Assembly (NCBI RefSeq): GCF_900187045.1
Contig: NZ_LT906453.1
Coordinates: 1,612,001 to 1,676,000, forward strand
Direction: 5' to 3'
Length of the DNA stretch: 64,000 nucleotides
From: Dermatophilus congolensis
Lineage (GTDB): Bacteria > Actinomycetota > Actinomycetes > Actinomycetales > Dermatophilaceae
Positions 8,549 through 16,596 of this stretch are shown in pieces; position 1 is the stretch's first letter; every line of letters begins with the position of its first letter. Under the pieces are notes generated by a model. The model worked only from the letters and a program-made list of their open reading frames with translations. It searched no databases and was not told the origin of the DNA. The position numbers and the translations under genes were made by a program.

Positions 8549-9559
8549 TTAGAAGTGTCTAGTGGTGGTCGTAGGGACCTCGCCGATCGCTTCGAGTGGG
8601 CGGCGGCGCATGCGGTGGGGGAGTACGAGATGGGCTGCTTCGTCGAGGTCGTTTTCGTTGATGGTTCCGCGTCCGTGCCAGGCTGCGAGTGCTTTGGCTG
8701 CGCGGAGCATCATGATGTCGGCGCGGTGTCCGTCAACACCTGCTTCCATGCAGGTTCGGGCCACGGTGTAAAGGTGTTCGCGGGGGACGGTAACGTCTTT
8801 GACGCGGTGCATTGCGCCGGCGATGCGTCGGGAGAGGCGGTGTGATTCTTCTTCCCAGCGGCAGACGAAGCCTGCAGGGTCGTCTTCGTAGGCTAGGCGT
8901 CGTTCGACGATTTGGATGCGTTCGGCGATGGATGTTGATCCGTTGATGGTGACGCATAGTCCGAAGCGGTCGAGGAATTGTGGACGCAGTTCTCCTTCTT
9001 CGGGGTTCATGGTGCCGATGAGGGTGAATCGTGCGGGGTGGGACAGGCTCACGCCTTCGCGTTCGACGGTGTTGACACCCATGGCGGCTGAGTCCAGGAG
9101 TAGGTCGACGAGGTGGTCGTCGAGGAGGTTGACTTCGTCGACGTAGAGGATGCCGCGGTGGGCGGCGGCGAGTAGGCCTGGGTCGAGGTGGCGGGTGCCG
9201 TCTTTGAGGGCGTGTTCGAGGTTGAGGGTGCCGGTGACGCGGTCTTCGGTGGCGCCGATGGGTAGTTCGATGACGGGTACGCGGACGTTTTTGATGGGGG
9301 GTGTGTCGCCTAGGTCGGGTTCGAGGTGTTCGCGTAGGTCGTGGTATTCCTCGGGGGAGAGGTGGAAGGGGGAGCCGTCGACTTCGGGGTGGGTGGGGAG
9401 TAGTTCGGCGAGGGCGCGTACGGCGGTGGATTTGGCGGTGCCTTTTTCGCCGCGGATGAGGACGCCTGATAGTGCGGGAGAGATGACAGCTAGGAGGAGG
9501 GCTAGGCGCATTTCGTCTTGTCCGACGATGGCGGCGAAGGGATATGGGGGGTGGTGCAT
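8549..9559 (-). CDS. ChlI/BchI-like metal-chelatase AAA+ subunit
   Basis: Encodes 336 residues. The start is ATG 9559 (MHHPPYPFAAIVGQDEM), preceded by AGGAGA at 5-nt spacing; the frame stays open upstream into the neighbouring gene. It is an AAA+ ATPase of the magnesium/cobalt-chelatase I type: Walker A GEKGTAKST near 36, Walker B ILYVDEVNLLDDHLVD near 135, sensor 1 GTMNPEEGELRPQFLDRFG near 180 and sensor 2 HRADIMMLRAA near 285. Such subunits form hexamers that drive metal insertion by a large ChlH/CobN-type subunit. None is in the window, so the metal and tetrapyrrole are unknown. Last gene of a three-gene minus-strand operon, 25 nt after the ChlD-like gene. Confidence 0.9.
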   Translation of the reverse strand: MHHPPYPFAAIVGQDEMRLALLLAVISPALSGVLIRGEKGTAKSTAVRALAELLPTHPEVDGSPFHLSPEEYHDLREHLEPDLGDTPPIKNVRVPVIELPIGATEDRVTGTLNLEHALKDGTRHLDPGLLAAAHRGILYVDEVNLLDDHLVDLLLDSAAMGVNTVEREGVSLSHPARFTLIGTMNPEEGELRPQFLDRFGLCVTINGSTSIAERIQIVERRLAYEDDPAGFVCRWEEESHRLSRRIAGAMHRVKDVTVPREHLYTVARTCMEAGVDGHRADIMMLRAAKALAAWHGRGTINENDLDEAAHLVLPHRMRRRPLEAIGEVPTTTTRHF

Positions 9560-9584
9560 GGGGTCTCCTGAGGGGGGCGTGTGG

Positions 9585-11573
9585 TTAGTGGGGGTTTTGG
9601 GTGCGGACGAGGTGGAGGAGGTCGTCTGCGTGGAGTTCGTCGATGGTGTGGCAGGGGGCGTTGAGAGCGTGCGCGAGGGCGGCGGCGTGGCCAAGTTTGT
9701 CGGTGGTGGGGTTTTCGGTGTCGACGACTATCCAGCGGGTTCGGGGGTCTTTGCCGAGGTTGGTGGCGAGGTGGTGGGCTTGGTTGATTGCGCTGGGTGT
9801 GGGGTCGCCGTCGAGATCGATGTTGGCGCAGCCGTCGCTGACGAGGATGAGTAGGGGACGTAGTTCGGGGGTTTTGTGTAGGAGTGTGTTGAGTAGGCGG
9901 CTGGTGGTGGTTAGGGCGGTGGGTAGGGGTGTGGGGCCGCCGATGGGTAGGTCGGTTAGGAGGCGTCCGGCTAGTTCGATGGAGGAGGTGGGGGGTAGGA
10001 GGATGTGGGCGTTGCGGTGGTGGAAGGTGATGAGGGCGACGCGGTTGCGTTTTTGGTAGGCGTCGAGCAGGAGGGAGAGGATGGCGCCTTTGGCTGCGGT
10101 CATGCGGTTTTGGGCGCCCATGGAACCGCTGGCGTCGACGATGAAGATGGTGCAGTTGCCGGGGTGGTGTTGGCGGATTTTTTCTTGCCAGTCGCTGCGT
10201 TCGATGTGGATGCGGCCGTGGGGGTTGTTGCGGGCGCGTTGGTGGGGTGCAGCGGCGCGGATGGTGGCGTCGATGGCGATATCGCTGGTGGTATTGGGGC
10301 GTGCGGGGCGGGAGCGGATGTAGCGGCCGCGGTGTGCGGTTGTGGGCGTGTTTTTGCGGCCGGGGGTGTGGGGGTTGGTGGTGTTGGTGGCAAGGGGGAT
10401 GACGGGGAATGTGGTGCCGGCTAGGGGGATGAGGGGGCAGGTTGCGGGGGTGTCTGTGTCGGTGTCGCTGGGGGTTGGGTCTGCGATGAGGGGGGTGTGG
10501 AGGGTGTGTGTGGTGGTTGTGGGGGTGGGTTGGGGTGTGCGGGAGGTTCCGGTGGGGCCTTCGGGGGTGGTGGTGTGGTGGTGTTGCTGATTGGTGGTCG
10601 GTGGTGGGGGCTGGTGGCTGGTGGGGTGGTTTTCCGGTGGGGTGTGGTGGGTGGGGTTGGTCAGTGAGGGTTGGGTTTTTGGGGTGGTGGGGGGTGTGTT
10701 GGTGGGGGTGGTGGGGGCAGGGGGGGTGTGGCTGCGGTGGGTTAGGACGAGGGAGGTGACGGCGTGGACGTCTTCGGTGGTGGCGTCGCGTCGTTTGTGC
10801 CAGGCGGCGTGGGCGCGAGTGGCTTGGGTGAGGACGATGTCGGCGCGGTGTCCGGCGACATGGTTGGTGGTGGTGATTGTGGTGATGAGGCTGTGTATTT
10901 CGGGACAGAGGCTGATGTGGGGGAGTAGGTCGCGGGCTGCCTGTAGGTGGGTGGTGTGGTGGTGTTCGTGGGGGGCCCAGGTGTGGGCGAATGCGTGTGG
11001 GTCGTTTTCGTAGGCGAGGGTGCGTTCGAGTAGGAGGACGCGGGTGTCGAGGTCGGTGATGGAGGTGATGTCGACGCATAGCCCGAATCGGTCTAGGGCG
11101 TGGTCGGGTAGGGGGCCTTCTTCGGGGTTCATGGTGCCGATGAGGGCGAATTGGGCGGGGTGGCTGCAGGAGATGCCTTCGCGTTCGATGTGGGCGGTGC
11201 CGGAGGCTGCGGTTTCGAGGACGAGGTTGAGGAGATGTTCGTCCAGGAGGTTGATTTCGTCGATGTAGAGAGCGCCTTCGTGTACTTCGCGCAGGATGCC
11301 CGGTAGTGGGATGGGTGTGGCGTGGGTGAGGGTGGCTTGGATGTCAAGGGTTCCGGTGATGCGGTCTTCGGTGGCTCCTAGGGGAAGGGTGCGCATGATG
11401 CCGGTGGGTAGGTGGGTGGCGAAGGCGCGTGCGGCGGTGGATTTGGCGGTGCCTTTTTCGCCGCGGATGAGAACGCCGCCGATGTGGGGGTCGATGGCGA
11501 GCAGGGTGAGGGCGAGTTGGAGGTGTGGTTGTCCAACGATGGCGGTGAAGGGGTATGGAGGTGGGGGTTTCAT
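9585..11573 (-). CDS. ChlD/BchD-like metal-chelatase AAA+/VWA subunit
   Basis: Encodes 662 residues. An N-terminal AAA+ domain (Walker A GEKGTAKST near 37, Walker B LYIDEINLLDEH near 100, GTMNPEEGPLPDHALDRFG near 140) is followed by a linker at about 270-430 of almost only Thr, Pro, His and Asn. The C-terminal von Willebrand A domain carries the MIDAS motif DASGSMG near 485. The D subunit bridges the ATPase ring to the catalytic chelatase subunit. Here the AAA+ motifs are intact, unlike many photosynthetic ChlD proteins with degenerate ones, and the linker is Thr/Pro/His-rich rather than the usual acidic/proline-rich type. It lies between the binding-protein gene (19-nt gap) and the ChlI-like gene. 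Confidence 0.9.
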   Translation of the reverse strand: MKPPPPYPFTAIVGQPHLQLALTLLAIDPHIGGVLIRGEKGTAKSTAARAFATHLPTGIMRTLPLGATEDRITGTLDIQATLTHATPIPLPGILREVHEGALYIDEINLLDEHLLNLVLETAASGTAHIEREGISCSHPAQFALIGTMNPEEGPLPDHALDRFGLCVDITSITDLDTRVLLLERTLAYENDPHAFAHTWAPHEHHHTTHLQAARDLLPHISLCPEIHSLITTITTTNHVAGHRADIVLTQATRAHAAWHKRRDATTEDVHAVTSLVLTHRSHTPPAPTTPTNTPPTTPKTQPSLTNPTHHTPPENHPTSHQPPPPTTNQQHHHTTTPEGPTGTSRTPQPTPTTTTHTLHTPLIADPTPSDTDTDTPATCPLIPLAGTTFPVIPLATNTTNPHTPGRKNTPTTAHRGRYIRSRPARPNTTSDIAIDATIRAAAPHQRARNNPHGRIHIERSDWQEKIRQHHPGNCTIFIVDASGSMGAQNRMTAAKGAILSLLLDAYQKRNRVALITFHHRNAHILLPPTSSIELAGRLLTDLPIGGPTPLPTALTTTSRLLNTLLHKTPELRPLLILVSDGCANIDLDGDPTPSAINQAHHLATNLGKDPRTRWIVVDTENPTTDKLGHAAALAHALNAPCHTIDELHADDLLHLVRTQNPH

Positions 11574-11592
11574 GGGGTTGTGTTGGTGGGGG

Positions 11593-12852
11593 TTATTGGG
11601 CGGGGACTTGGGTGTAGTAGGTGAATTGGTGGGATGGCATGAGTTCTGGGTGCAGGATGGCGATGAGGTCGGCTAGGACGAGGTCGGGGCGGACTGCTCC
11701 GCTTTGCCAGTAGTCGTTTCCGCCACCTTCGTTGATTCGTTTGGTGAATGTCCATACGTTGGCTTTTTTGACGGGGGGTAGGTTGGCGATGCGGGCGTCT
11801 TTGGAGATGGGGTCGTTGAGGGATTTCCACGGTGTGGTTGGTTCGGGGGCTAGCCAATGCTCTGATTCGGCTCCTCGGGTGAGGACCATTTCGAAGTCCA
11901 GGGGGCGTGGTTCGGTGCCGTTGAGGTGTTCGAGGACGTAGGTGCCGCCTGCGTCGAGGATTTCGTTAGCGACGTAGTTGTCGCGGCCTGGGGCTTTCCA
12001 TTTTCCGTCGGTCATGGTGCCCAGCAGCACGGCTGGGCGGTGGGAGACGTGGAGAGCTTTGGCGACGAGGGTGCGGTAGTCGGAGGCGATGCGTTCGAAG
12101 CGTGTGTTGGCTTCGGCTTCGGCGTCGAGGAACAGGGCGGTGAATTTGGTCCATTCGGCTCGCCCTAGGGGGGTGCGTTCGAACCAGTCGGCGTAGGAGA
12201 CGACGGGGATTTTTTCTTTGCGGAGTTTGGGGTTGGCGGGGTCGGTGGGGGTGGAGGAGATGAACAGGTCGGGTTTGAGGGTGGTGATTTGGGCTGGGTC
12301 TGCGCCGGTGGCTGTGGGGGTGAGTTTGGTGATTTTTCCGGCTTTGATGGCGTCTTTGACTTTGCCGCCGCTGATTTTGTCAGCGTCGGTGACGCCAGCG
12401 AGGGCTTGGGATTGGTTGAGTAGCTGGAAGGGGGGCACGTGACCGGTGGAGCCGGTGGCGGCTTTTTTGACCGGGATCGTGATTTTTTGGGCTGTGGCCA
12501 GGTCGCCGGTCAGTTTTGGTTCGGGGGCGCCGCATTGGGTGAGTACGTATTTTTGTGAGGGGCCGCCGGGGCTGGTGTGTCGCACGGTGACGACTTTGTA
12601 GGAGTTGAAGTATTCGACGTTAACGTTTTCTGCATCGGAGAACTTCACCTTGTCGGGGAAGTAGTCCTTTGTGGGGTCGAATTTGTCGATGCAGGCTGCT
12701 TGGGCTGGTGGTGCCGCTGGGGGTTCAGCTGGTGGTGTGGCTGTTTCTTGCGGTGTCGCGGCGGTGCCGTCCGGGCTGCTGCATCCGGTGAGCGCTCCTG
12801 TCAGGGCGAGGGTGAGTGCCAGCAGCGGGATTGAGGCGCGTAGACGTGACAT
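11593..12852 (-). CDS. Lipoprotein substrate-binding protein, Fe-siderophore/corrinoid type
   Basis: Encodes 419 residues from ATG 12852. A type II signal peptide ends at lipobox LTGC (Cys24), followed by a Pro/Ala/Thr-rich tether to about 52. The body fits the class III (FepB/BtuF/HmuT) binding-protein fold: ITTLKPDLFISS near 205, IPVVSYADWFERTPLG near 235, a long helix with ANTRFERIASDYRTLV, and GRDNYVANEILDAGGTYVLEH near 300. The ligand could be heme, a ferric siderophore or a corrinoid. No permease or ATPase lies beside it. Cotranscription with two chelatase ATPase subunits favours a metallo-tetrapyrrole ligand, which is inference. Confidence 0.82.
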   Translation of the reverse strand: MSRLRASIPLLALTLALTGALTGCSSPDGTAATPQETATPPAEPPAAPPAQAACIDKFDPTKDYFPDKVKFSDAENVNVEYFNSYKVVTVRHTSPGGPSQKYVLTQCGAPEPKLTGDLATAQKITIPVKKAATGSTGHVPPFQLLNQSQALAGVTDADKISGGKVKDAIKAGKITKLTPTATGADPAQITTLKPDLFISSTPTDPANPKLRKEKIPVVSYADWFERTPLGRAEWTKFTALFLDAEAEANTRFERIASDYRTLVAKALHVSHRPAVLLGTMTDGKWKAPGRDNYVANEILDAGGTYVLEHLNGTEPRPLDFEMVLTRGAESEHWLAPEPTTPWKSLNDPISKDARIANLPPVKKANVWTFTKRINEGGGNDYWQSGAVRPDLVLADLIAILHPELMPSHQFTYYTQVPAQ

Positions 12853-12892
12853 CGCGTGCCTTCCTTGAAAGACCGTGGGGGCCGAGGAGGTA

Positions 12893-12978
12893 CGTCGAGT
12901 TCCTCAGCGCGTCTGGGGCGCTGGTCATGCGATGCACCAATCGTCCCTTCCATCGAGGGCGGATGCGAGAACTCGACG
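12893..12978 (-). promoter_or_regulatory. Folded leader of the chelatase operon
   Basis: A 10-bp perfect closing stem (CGTCGAGTTC 12893-12902 with GAACTCGACG 12969-12978) encloses three small hairpins: CAGCGC/GCGCTG (12905-12923), TGGT/ACCA (12922-12939) and CCCT/AGGG (12945-12959). The cloverleaf-like shape ends about 40 nt upstream of the lipoprotein start. I could not match it to a known riboswitch, tRNA or T-box. It may be an unrecognised cis-regulatory RNA. Confidence 0.4.
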
Positions 12979-13200
12979 CCCCGAGATGGCCGGTGGTTTT
13001 CCCCGTAAAAACAGGGGGTTCACCGTCGCGAGATGGTGCCGGTGGTACCTGGTAGCTCGAGGGTGTCGTGTTTCGCGGCGGACGCCCCATGGTGGCATGA
13101 GGGGCCCAGTGGAGTGGTGTTTCTGAAGGATCTGGAGACCGAGGTCTCAGGACGCTCTGCGCGAAAGTTCACCGCGTGTCCGTTTGACCTGTATGTTCGT
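12979..13200. other. Divergent intergenic region, chelatase operon / mnt operon
   Basis: No gene is supported. It contains an imperfect direct repeat (CGAGATGG followed by CCGGTGG, once directly and once with TG inserted) at about 12982-12998 and 13030-13046. Between the copies is a CCCC/GGGG mini-hairpin around 12999-13017. The repeat extends the folded leader of the minus-strand operon. Confidence 0.35.
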
Positions 13201-13206
13201 GGAGTG

Positions 13207-13235
13207 TTGCGCCTGTCTAAAGTGTTTAGGTGCGT
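13207..13235 (+). promoter_or_regulatory. mntR box: Candidate MntR/DtxR-type operator
   Basis: CTAAA-GTG-TTTAG at 13217-13229 is a perfect inverted repeat inside a longer imperfect palindrome (GCGCCTGTCTAAA against TTTAGGTGCG). The TTAGG half-site resembles DtxR-family boxes. It lies 137 bp upstream of the manganese importer, whose likely regulator ends the same cluster. A further CCTAAA half-site occurs at 13281-13286. Confidence 0.55.
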
Positions 13236-13365
13236 CGTAAAGTAGAACTACGGCATGACGTACATAGCGGCGGGGTCGCCCCTAAACATCCCGGCCCCGC
13301 CGCCCCGAAACACACAACCGCCGTAACGCACACACCAAAGAGGCGATAGCGAAGGGAAAACACAC

Positions 13366-14325
13366 ATGCGGCGGCACCAGAGCAGAACACCCACGAGAAA
13401 AACACCCCGATGGGTTCTCGCCGCCGCTGCCGCGACCAGCGCCGCTATGCTCCTAGCCGCCTGCACCGGTACCCCTGAGGCATCTACCAACGGCAGCTCC
13501 ACCAAAAAACCCGTCGTCCTGACCACATTCACCGTGCTAGCCGATATCGCCCGCAACATCGCCGGGGACCACCTCGACGTACGCTCCATCACCAAACCTG
13601 GCGCCGAAATCCACGGCTACGAACCCACCCCAGGTGACATCGCCAAAGCCTCCGACGCCGACCTCATCCTCGATAACGGCCTCAATCTCGAACAGTGGTT
13701 CACCAAATTCGTCTCCACTGTGAAAACACCCCACGCTGTGGTCTCTGCAGGCATTACCCCGATCAACATCACCGAAGACGCCTACGCCGGAAAACCCAAC
13801 CCCCATGCCTGGATGAGCCCCAGTGCTGCAGAAACCTACGTCGACAACATGGTCGCCGCCTTCAGCAAACTCGACCCCGCCCATGCCAACGACTACCGCG
13901 CCAACGCCAACACCTACAAAGCTGAACTTCACAAAGTCCGCACCGACCTGACCACCACCTTGAAAAGCCTGCCCGAAAACCAACGCGCCCTGGTCACCTG
14001 CGAAGGAGCGTTTTCCTACCTCGCCAAAGATGCCGGCTTGACCGAAAAATACATCTGGCCCGTCAACGCCGAACAACAAGCCACCCCCCAACAAATCACC
14101 TCCGTCATCGACTTCGTCCGCAACAACAAAATCCCCGCAGTGTTCTGCGAATCCACCGTCTCGGACAAACCCATGAAACAAGTCGTCGAAGCAACCGGAA
14201 CCACCTTCGGCGGCACCCTCTATGTTGACTCCCTCTCCGCCGCTGACGGCCCTGTGCCCACCTACCTCGACCTCATCCGCCACGACGCGAAAACCATCGC
14301 TGATGCCCTCACCGGAAAAACGTAA
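13366..14325 (+). CDS. mntA: Manganese ABC importer, binding lipoprotein
   Basis: Encodes 319 residues with GAAGGG 9 nt before ATG. The signal peptide ends in lipobox LAAC (Cys33). It belongs to the cluster A-I (PsaA/TroA/ZnuA) metal-binding family. The ligand set reads His83 (EIHGYEPTP), His147 (NPHAWMSP), Glu213 (CEGAFSYLA) and Asp288 (YVDSLS). This His-His-Glu-Asp set is that of Mn(II) binders such as PsaA. There is no His-rich loop as in ZnuA, which argues against zinc. First gene of mntABC; its stop overlaps the mntB start (TAATG). Confidence 0.92.
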   Translation: MRRHQSRTPTRKTPRWVLAAAAATSAAMLLAACTGTPEASTNGSSTKKPVVLTTFTVLADIARNIAGDHLDVRSITKPGAEIHGYEPTPGDIAKASDADLILDNGLNLEQWFTKFVSTVKTPHAVVSAGITPINITEDAYAGKPNPHAWMSPSAAETYVDNMVAAFSKLDPAHANDYRANANTYKAELHKVRTDLTTTLKSLPENQRALVTCEGAFSYLAKDAGLTEKYIWPVNAEQQATPQQITSVIDFVRNNKIPAVFCESTVSDKPMKQVVEATGTTFGGTLYVDSLSAADGPVPTYLDLIRHDAKTIADALTGKT

Positions 14326-15059
14326 TGACCCCCGCCGTTGACGTCACCAACATTCACGTCCGCTACGGCGACATCACCGCCCTGACCGGCGCGACCCTGC
14401 ACGTCATGCCCGGACGGATCTGCGGGCTCATCGGAATGAACGGGTCAGGCAAATCCACACTCTTCAAAACCATCATGGGAATCACCCCCCACCACGAGGG
14501 AACCATCAGCATCAACGGCTCCGACAGCGCCACCGCCCGCCGTAACGGCCTGATCGGATACGTCCCCCAAAACGAAGATGTTGATTGGACCTTCCCTATC
14601 AGCGTCCGCGACGTCGTCATGATGGGACGCTACGGGCACCAAGGATTCACCCGACGGCCCCGCCCCGCCGATCACGCCGCCGTCGATGACGCCCTTGCCC
14701 GCGTCGACCTCACTGACCTCGCCCACCGTCAAATCGGCAACCTCTCCGGCGGGCAACGCAAACGAGCGTTCGTAGCGCGTGGAATCGCACAAGAAGCACG
14801 CATCCTTCTGCTCGATGAACCCTTCGCCGGTGTTGACAAACGTTCCGAAACAACAATCGTGAACCTCCTCAAAAACCTCGCCAGCAGCGGCGTGGCCGTC
14901 ATCGTCTCCACCCACGACCTACACGCCCTACCCGCCCTGGCTGACGAAGCCGCCCTACTGCTGCGCCGCACCCTCTTCCACGGCCCCGTCACCGAAGCGC
15001 TCCGGCCAGAAAACCTCACCCGCGCATTCGGTCTAGACACCCTCCAAGAACAGTGGTGA
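14325..15059 (+). CDS. mntB: Manganese ABC importer, ATPase
   Basis: Encodes 244 residues. Walker A is GMNGSGKST near 38, the Q-loop lies in YVPQNEDVDW, the signature is LSGGQRKRAFVARGIAQ near 140, Walker B is ILLLDEPFAGVD near 163 and the H-loop is STHDLHAL near 195. The RDVVMMGRYG segment after the Q-loop is characteristic of Mn/Zn/Fe importer ATPases (SitB/TroB). The start ATG overlaps the mntA stop, and its stop overlaps mntC, so the three subunits are translationally coupled. Confidence 0.95.
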   Translation: MTPAVDVTNIHVRYGDITALTGATLHVMPGRICGLIGMNGSGKSTLFKTIMGITPHHEGTISINGSDSATARRNGLIGYVPQNEDVDWTFPISVRDVVMMGRYGHQGFTRRPRPADHAAVDDALARVDLTDLAHRQIGNLSGGQRKRAFVARGIAQEARILLLDEPFAGVDKRSETTIVNLLKNLASSGVAVIVSTHDLHALPALADEAALLLRRTLFHGPVTEALRPENLTRAFGLDTLQEQW

Positions 15060-16036
15060 ACCCTGTGCTCAACCTCCTCCTTGAACCCCTCCACTATGAA
15101 TTTCTCACCCGCGCGCTGGCAGCCACCACAATCGCTGCAGCGGTAAGTGGGTTTCTTTCCTGCTGGCTTGTCCTTATTGGCTGGTCGCTTATGGGAGATG
15201 CGGTATCGCACGCCGTGCTACCGGGGGTGGTGCTGGCCTACATCCTTGGCATCCCGTTCGCGGTCGGAGCGTTGGTGTTTGGGGTGTTAGCGGTAGCGCT
15301 GATTGGGGCGGTGCGCACTGGTAGCAGAGTCAAAGAAGATGCCGCTATCGGGATTGTGTTCACCACGTTGTTCGCTGCGGGGCTGGTGTTGATCTCGGTA
15401 ACCCCTAGCCACATGGACTTGCAGCACGTCGTCTTCGGGAACATCCTCGGCGTGGGCAACACAGATCTCATCCAGATCGGACTGCTGGCGGCAGTGGCGT
15501 CGACTGTCCTGGTGCTCAAACGACGTGACCTGATGCTGTTCGCGTTTGACCCGGTGCACGCCCAAGCGATCGGCCTGCGTCCACGCGTCCTGTCGGGGAT
15601 TCTGCTCACCCTGCTCGCATTCACGGCCGTGGTGGCGTTGCAGGTAGTGGGCGTGATTCTTGTGGTGGCGATGCTGGTCATCCCTGGTGCGACTGCCTAT
15701 CTACTCACAGACAGGTTCGAGCGGATGCTGCTGCTCGCCCCAGCCACATCGGTGGCGTGCTCAGTGGTCGGGATTTACGCCAGCTTCTGGCTAGATGTTT
15801 CCTCCGGCGGCATCATCGTTGTGCTGCAAGGCTGCCTATTCGCTGTGGTGATGCTGTTGGCGCCGCGGCACGGCGTGATACCGCGCTGGCTGGCCAGAGG
15901 CAGAGCCGCTCATGCAGGTGCTGAGGCCGCCTGCACCCAGACTGCGTCAGTTGCAGTAGCGCCGAGCACTAACGGATCCACGCCATCATCAACGAAAACA
16001 TTCACCGACCCCGAAAACGCAGCGCCCGGCACGTAA
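15053..16036 (+). CDS. mntC: Manganese ABC importer, permease
   Basis: Encodes 327 residues, with GTG starts at 15053 or 15056 that overlap the mntB stop. The protein has eight or nine membrane segments. WSLMGDAVSHAVLPGVVLAY near 43 and HVVFGNILGV near 124 are typical of the SitC/ZnuB permease family (ABC-3). After the last helix a hydrophilic tail of about 45 residues rich in Ala, Thr and Ser (from about 285) has no family counterpart. The DNA for this tail lies wholly opposite the 3' end of the regulator gene, so the tail may have arisen by stop-codon loss. Confidence 0.94.
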   Translation: MVNPVLNLLLEPLHYEFLTRALAATTIAAAVSGFLSCWLVLIGWSLMGDAVSHAVLPGVVLAYILGIPFAVGALVFGVLAVALIGAVRTGSRVKEDAAIGIVFTTLFAAGLVLISVTPSHMDLQHVVFGNILGVGNTDLIQIGLLAAVASTVLVLKRRDLMLFAFDPVHAQAIGLRPRVLSGILLTLLAFTAVVALQVVGVILVVAMLVIPGATAYLLTDRFERMLLLAPATSVACSVVGIYASFWLDVSSGGIIVVLQGCLFAVVMLLAPRHGVIPRWLARGRAAHAGAEAACTQTASVAVAPSTNGSTPSSTKTFTDPENAAPGT

Positions 16037-16596
16037 CGCAACACGGTCCCTACCCCGATACCGTGCCCGGCGAAAAACTGCAGCAGCTGCGGATCTTTGT
16101 CACAGATCCGCACAACACACAGATCTGTGGCTACTGGCGCCTGGGTTAAAACGATGGCGTCAAGGTGGGCCACGGCACCATCAGAACTCGGGATGGGGTC
16201 GCCGTGCGGGTCACGGGTGGGATTTCCCAGATGCGTAGCAACGCGCTCTACCAGAAGGTCCGACACTGCATGCTCAAGGGCTTCCGCCTCATCATGCACC
16301 TCATCCCACTGGTATCCGAGAGTCTGAACCAAAAACGTTTCGAGTAGGCGATGGCGGCGCACCATCGCCACCGCATGCGCACGTCCCGTGGGAGTGAGTG
16401 TCACTTCACCGTAGGGAGCGTGCTCAACAAGCCCTTGGGCAGTGAGCTTGCGCACCGCATCAGAAGCGCTGGAGAGTTTCACGCCCACGCGCGAGGCTAA
16501 CGCTGAGGTGGTGACAGGAGTATTTGACCATTCCTGCAGACCCCAGATGGCTTTGAGGTAGGTCTGTGAACTCGTCGACAGGGCGGAGACCGACAT
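15910..16596 (-). CDS. mntR: DtxR/MntR-family metal-dependent regulator
   Basis: Encodes 228 residues. The N-terminal winged helix (TSSQTYLKAIWGLQEW, then SASDAVRKLTAQGLVEH) is followed by the metal-binding/dimerisation domain (AVAMVRRHRLLETFLVQTLGY, then DEVHDEAEALEHAVSD with the family's His and Glu ligands) and a C-terminal FeoA/SH3-like domain from about 150. That three-domain layout is of IdeR/DtxR length rather than short MntR. Its position beside mntABC makes manganese the likely corepressor; iron cannot be excluded. The 3' end overlaps mntC by 127 bp on the opposite strand. Confidence 0.92.
   Translation of the reverse strand: MSVSALSTSSQTYLKAIWGLQEWSNTPVTTSALASRVGVKLSSASDAVRKLTAQGLVEHAPYGEVTLTPTGRAHAVAMVRRHRLLETFLVQTLGYQWDEVHDEAEALEHAVSDLLVERVATHLGNPTRDPHGDPIPSSDGAVAHLDAIVLTQAPVATDLCVVRICDKDPQLLQFFAGHGIGVGTVLRYVPGAAFSGSVNVFVDDGVDPLVLGATATDAVWVQAASAPA

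Noticed and set aside
9502-11079. 525-codon open frame on the minus strand
   Set aside because: Alternative register of the ChlD-like gene; composition is almost only Pro, His, Arg and Thr.
12893-12978. Cloverleaf at 12893-12978 as a tRNA gene
   Set aside because: No TTC T-loop or anticodon arm of normal size, and the closing stem is 10 bp.
13029-13055. GGTGGTACC as a T-box antiterminator signature
   Set aside because: The GGGTGGNACCGCG context is not completed, no tRNA specifier stem is visible, and no aminoacyl or amino-acid gene follows directly.
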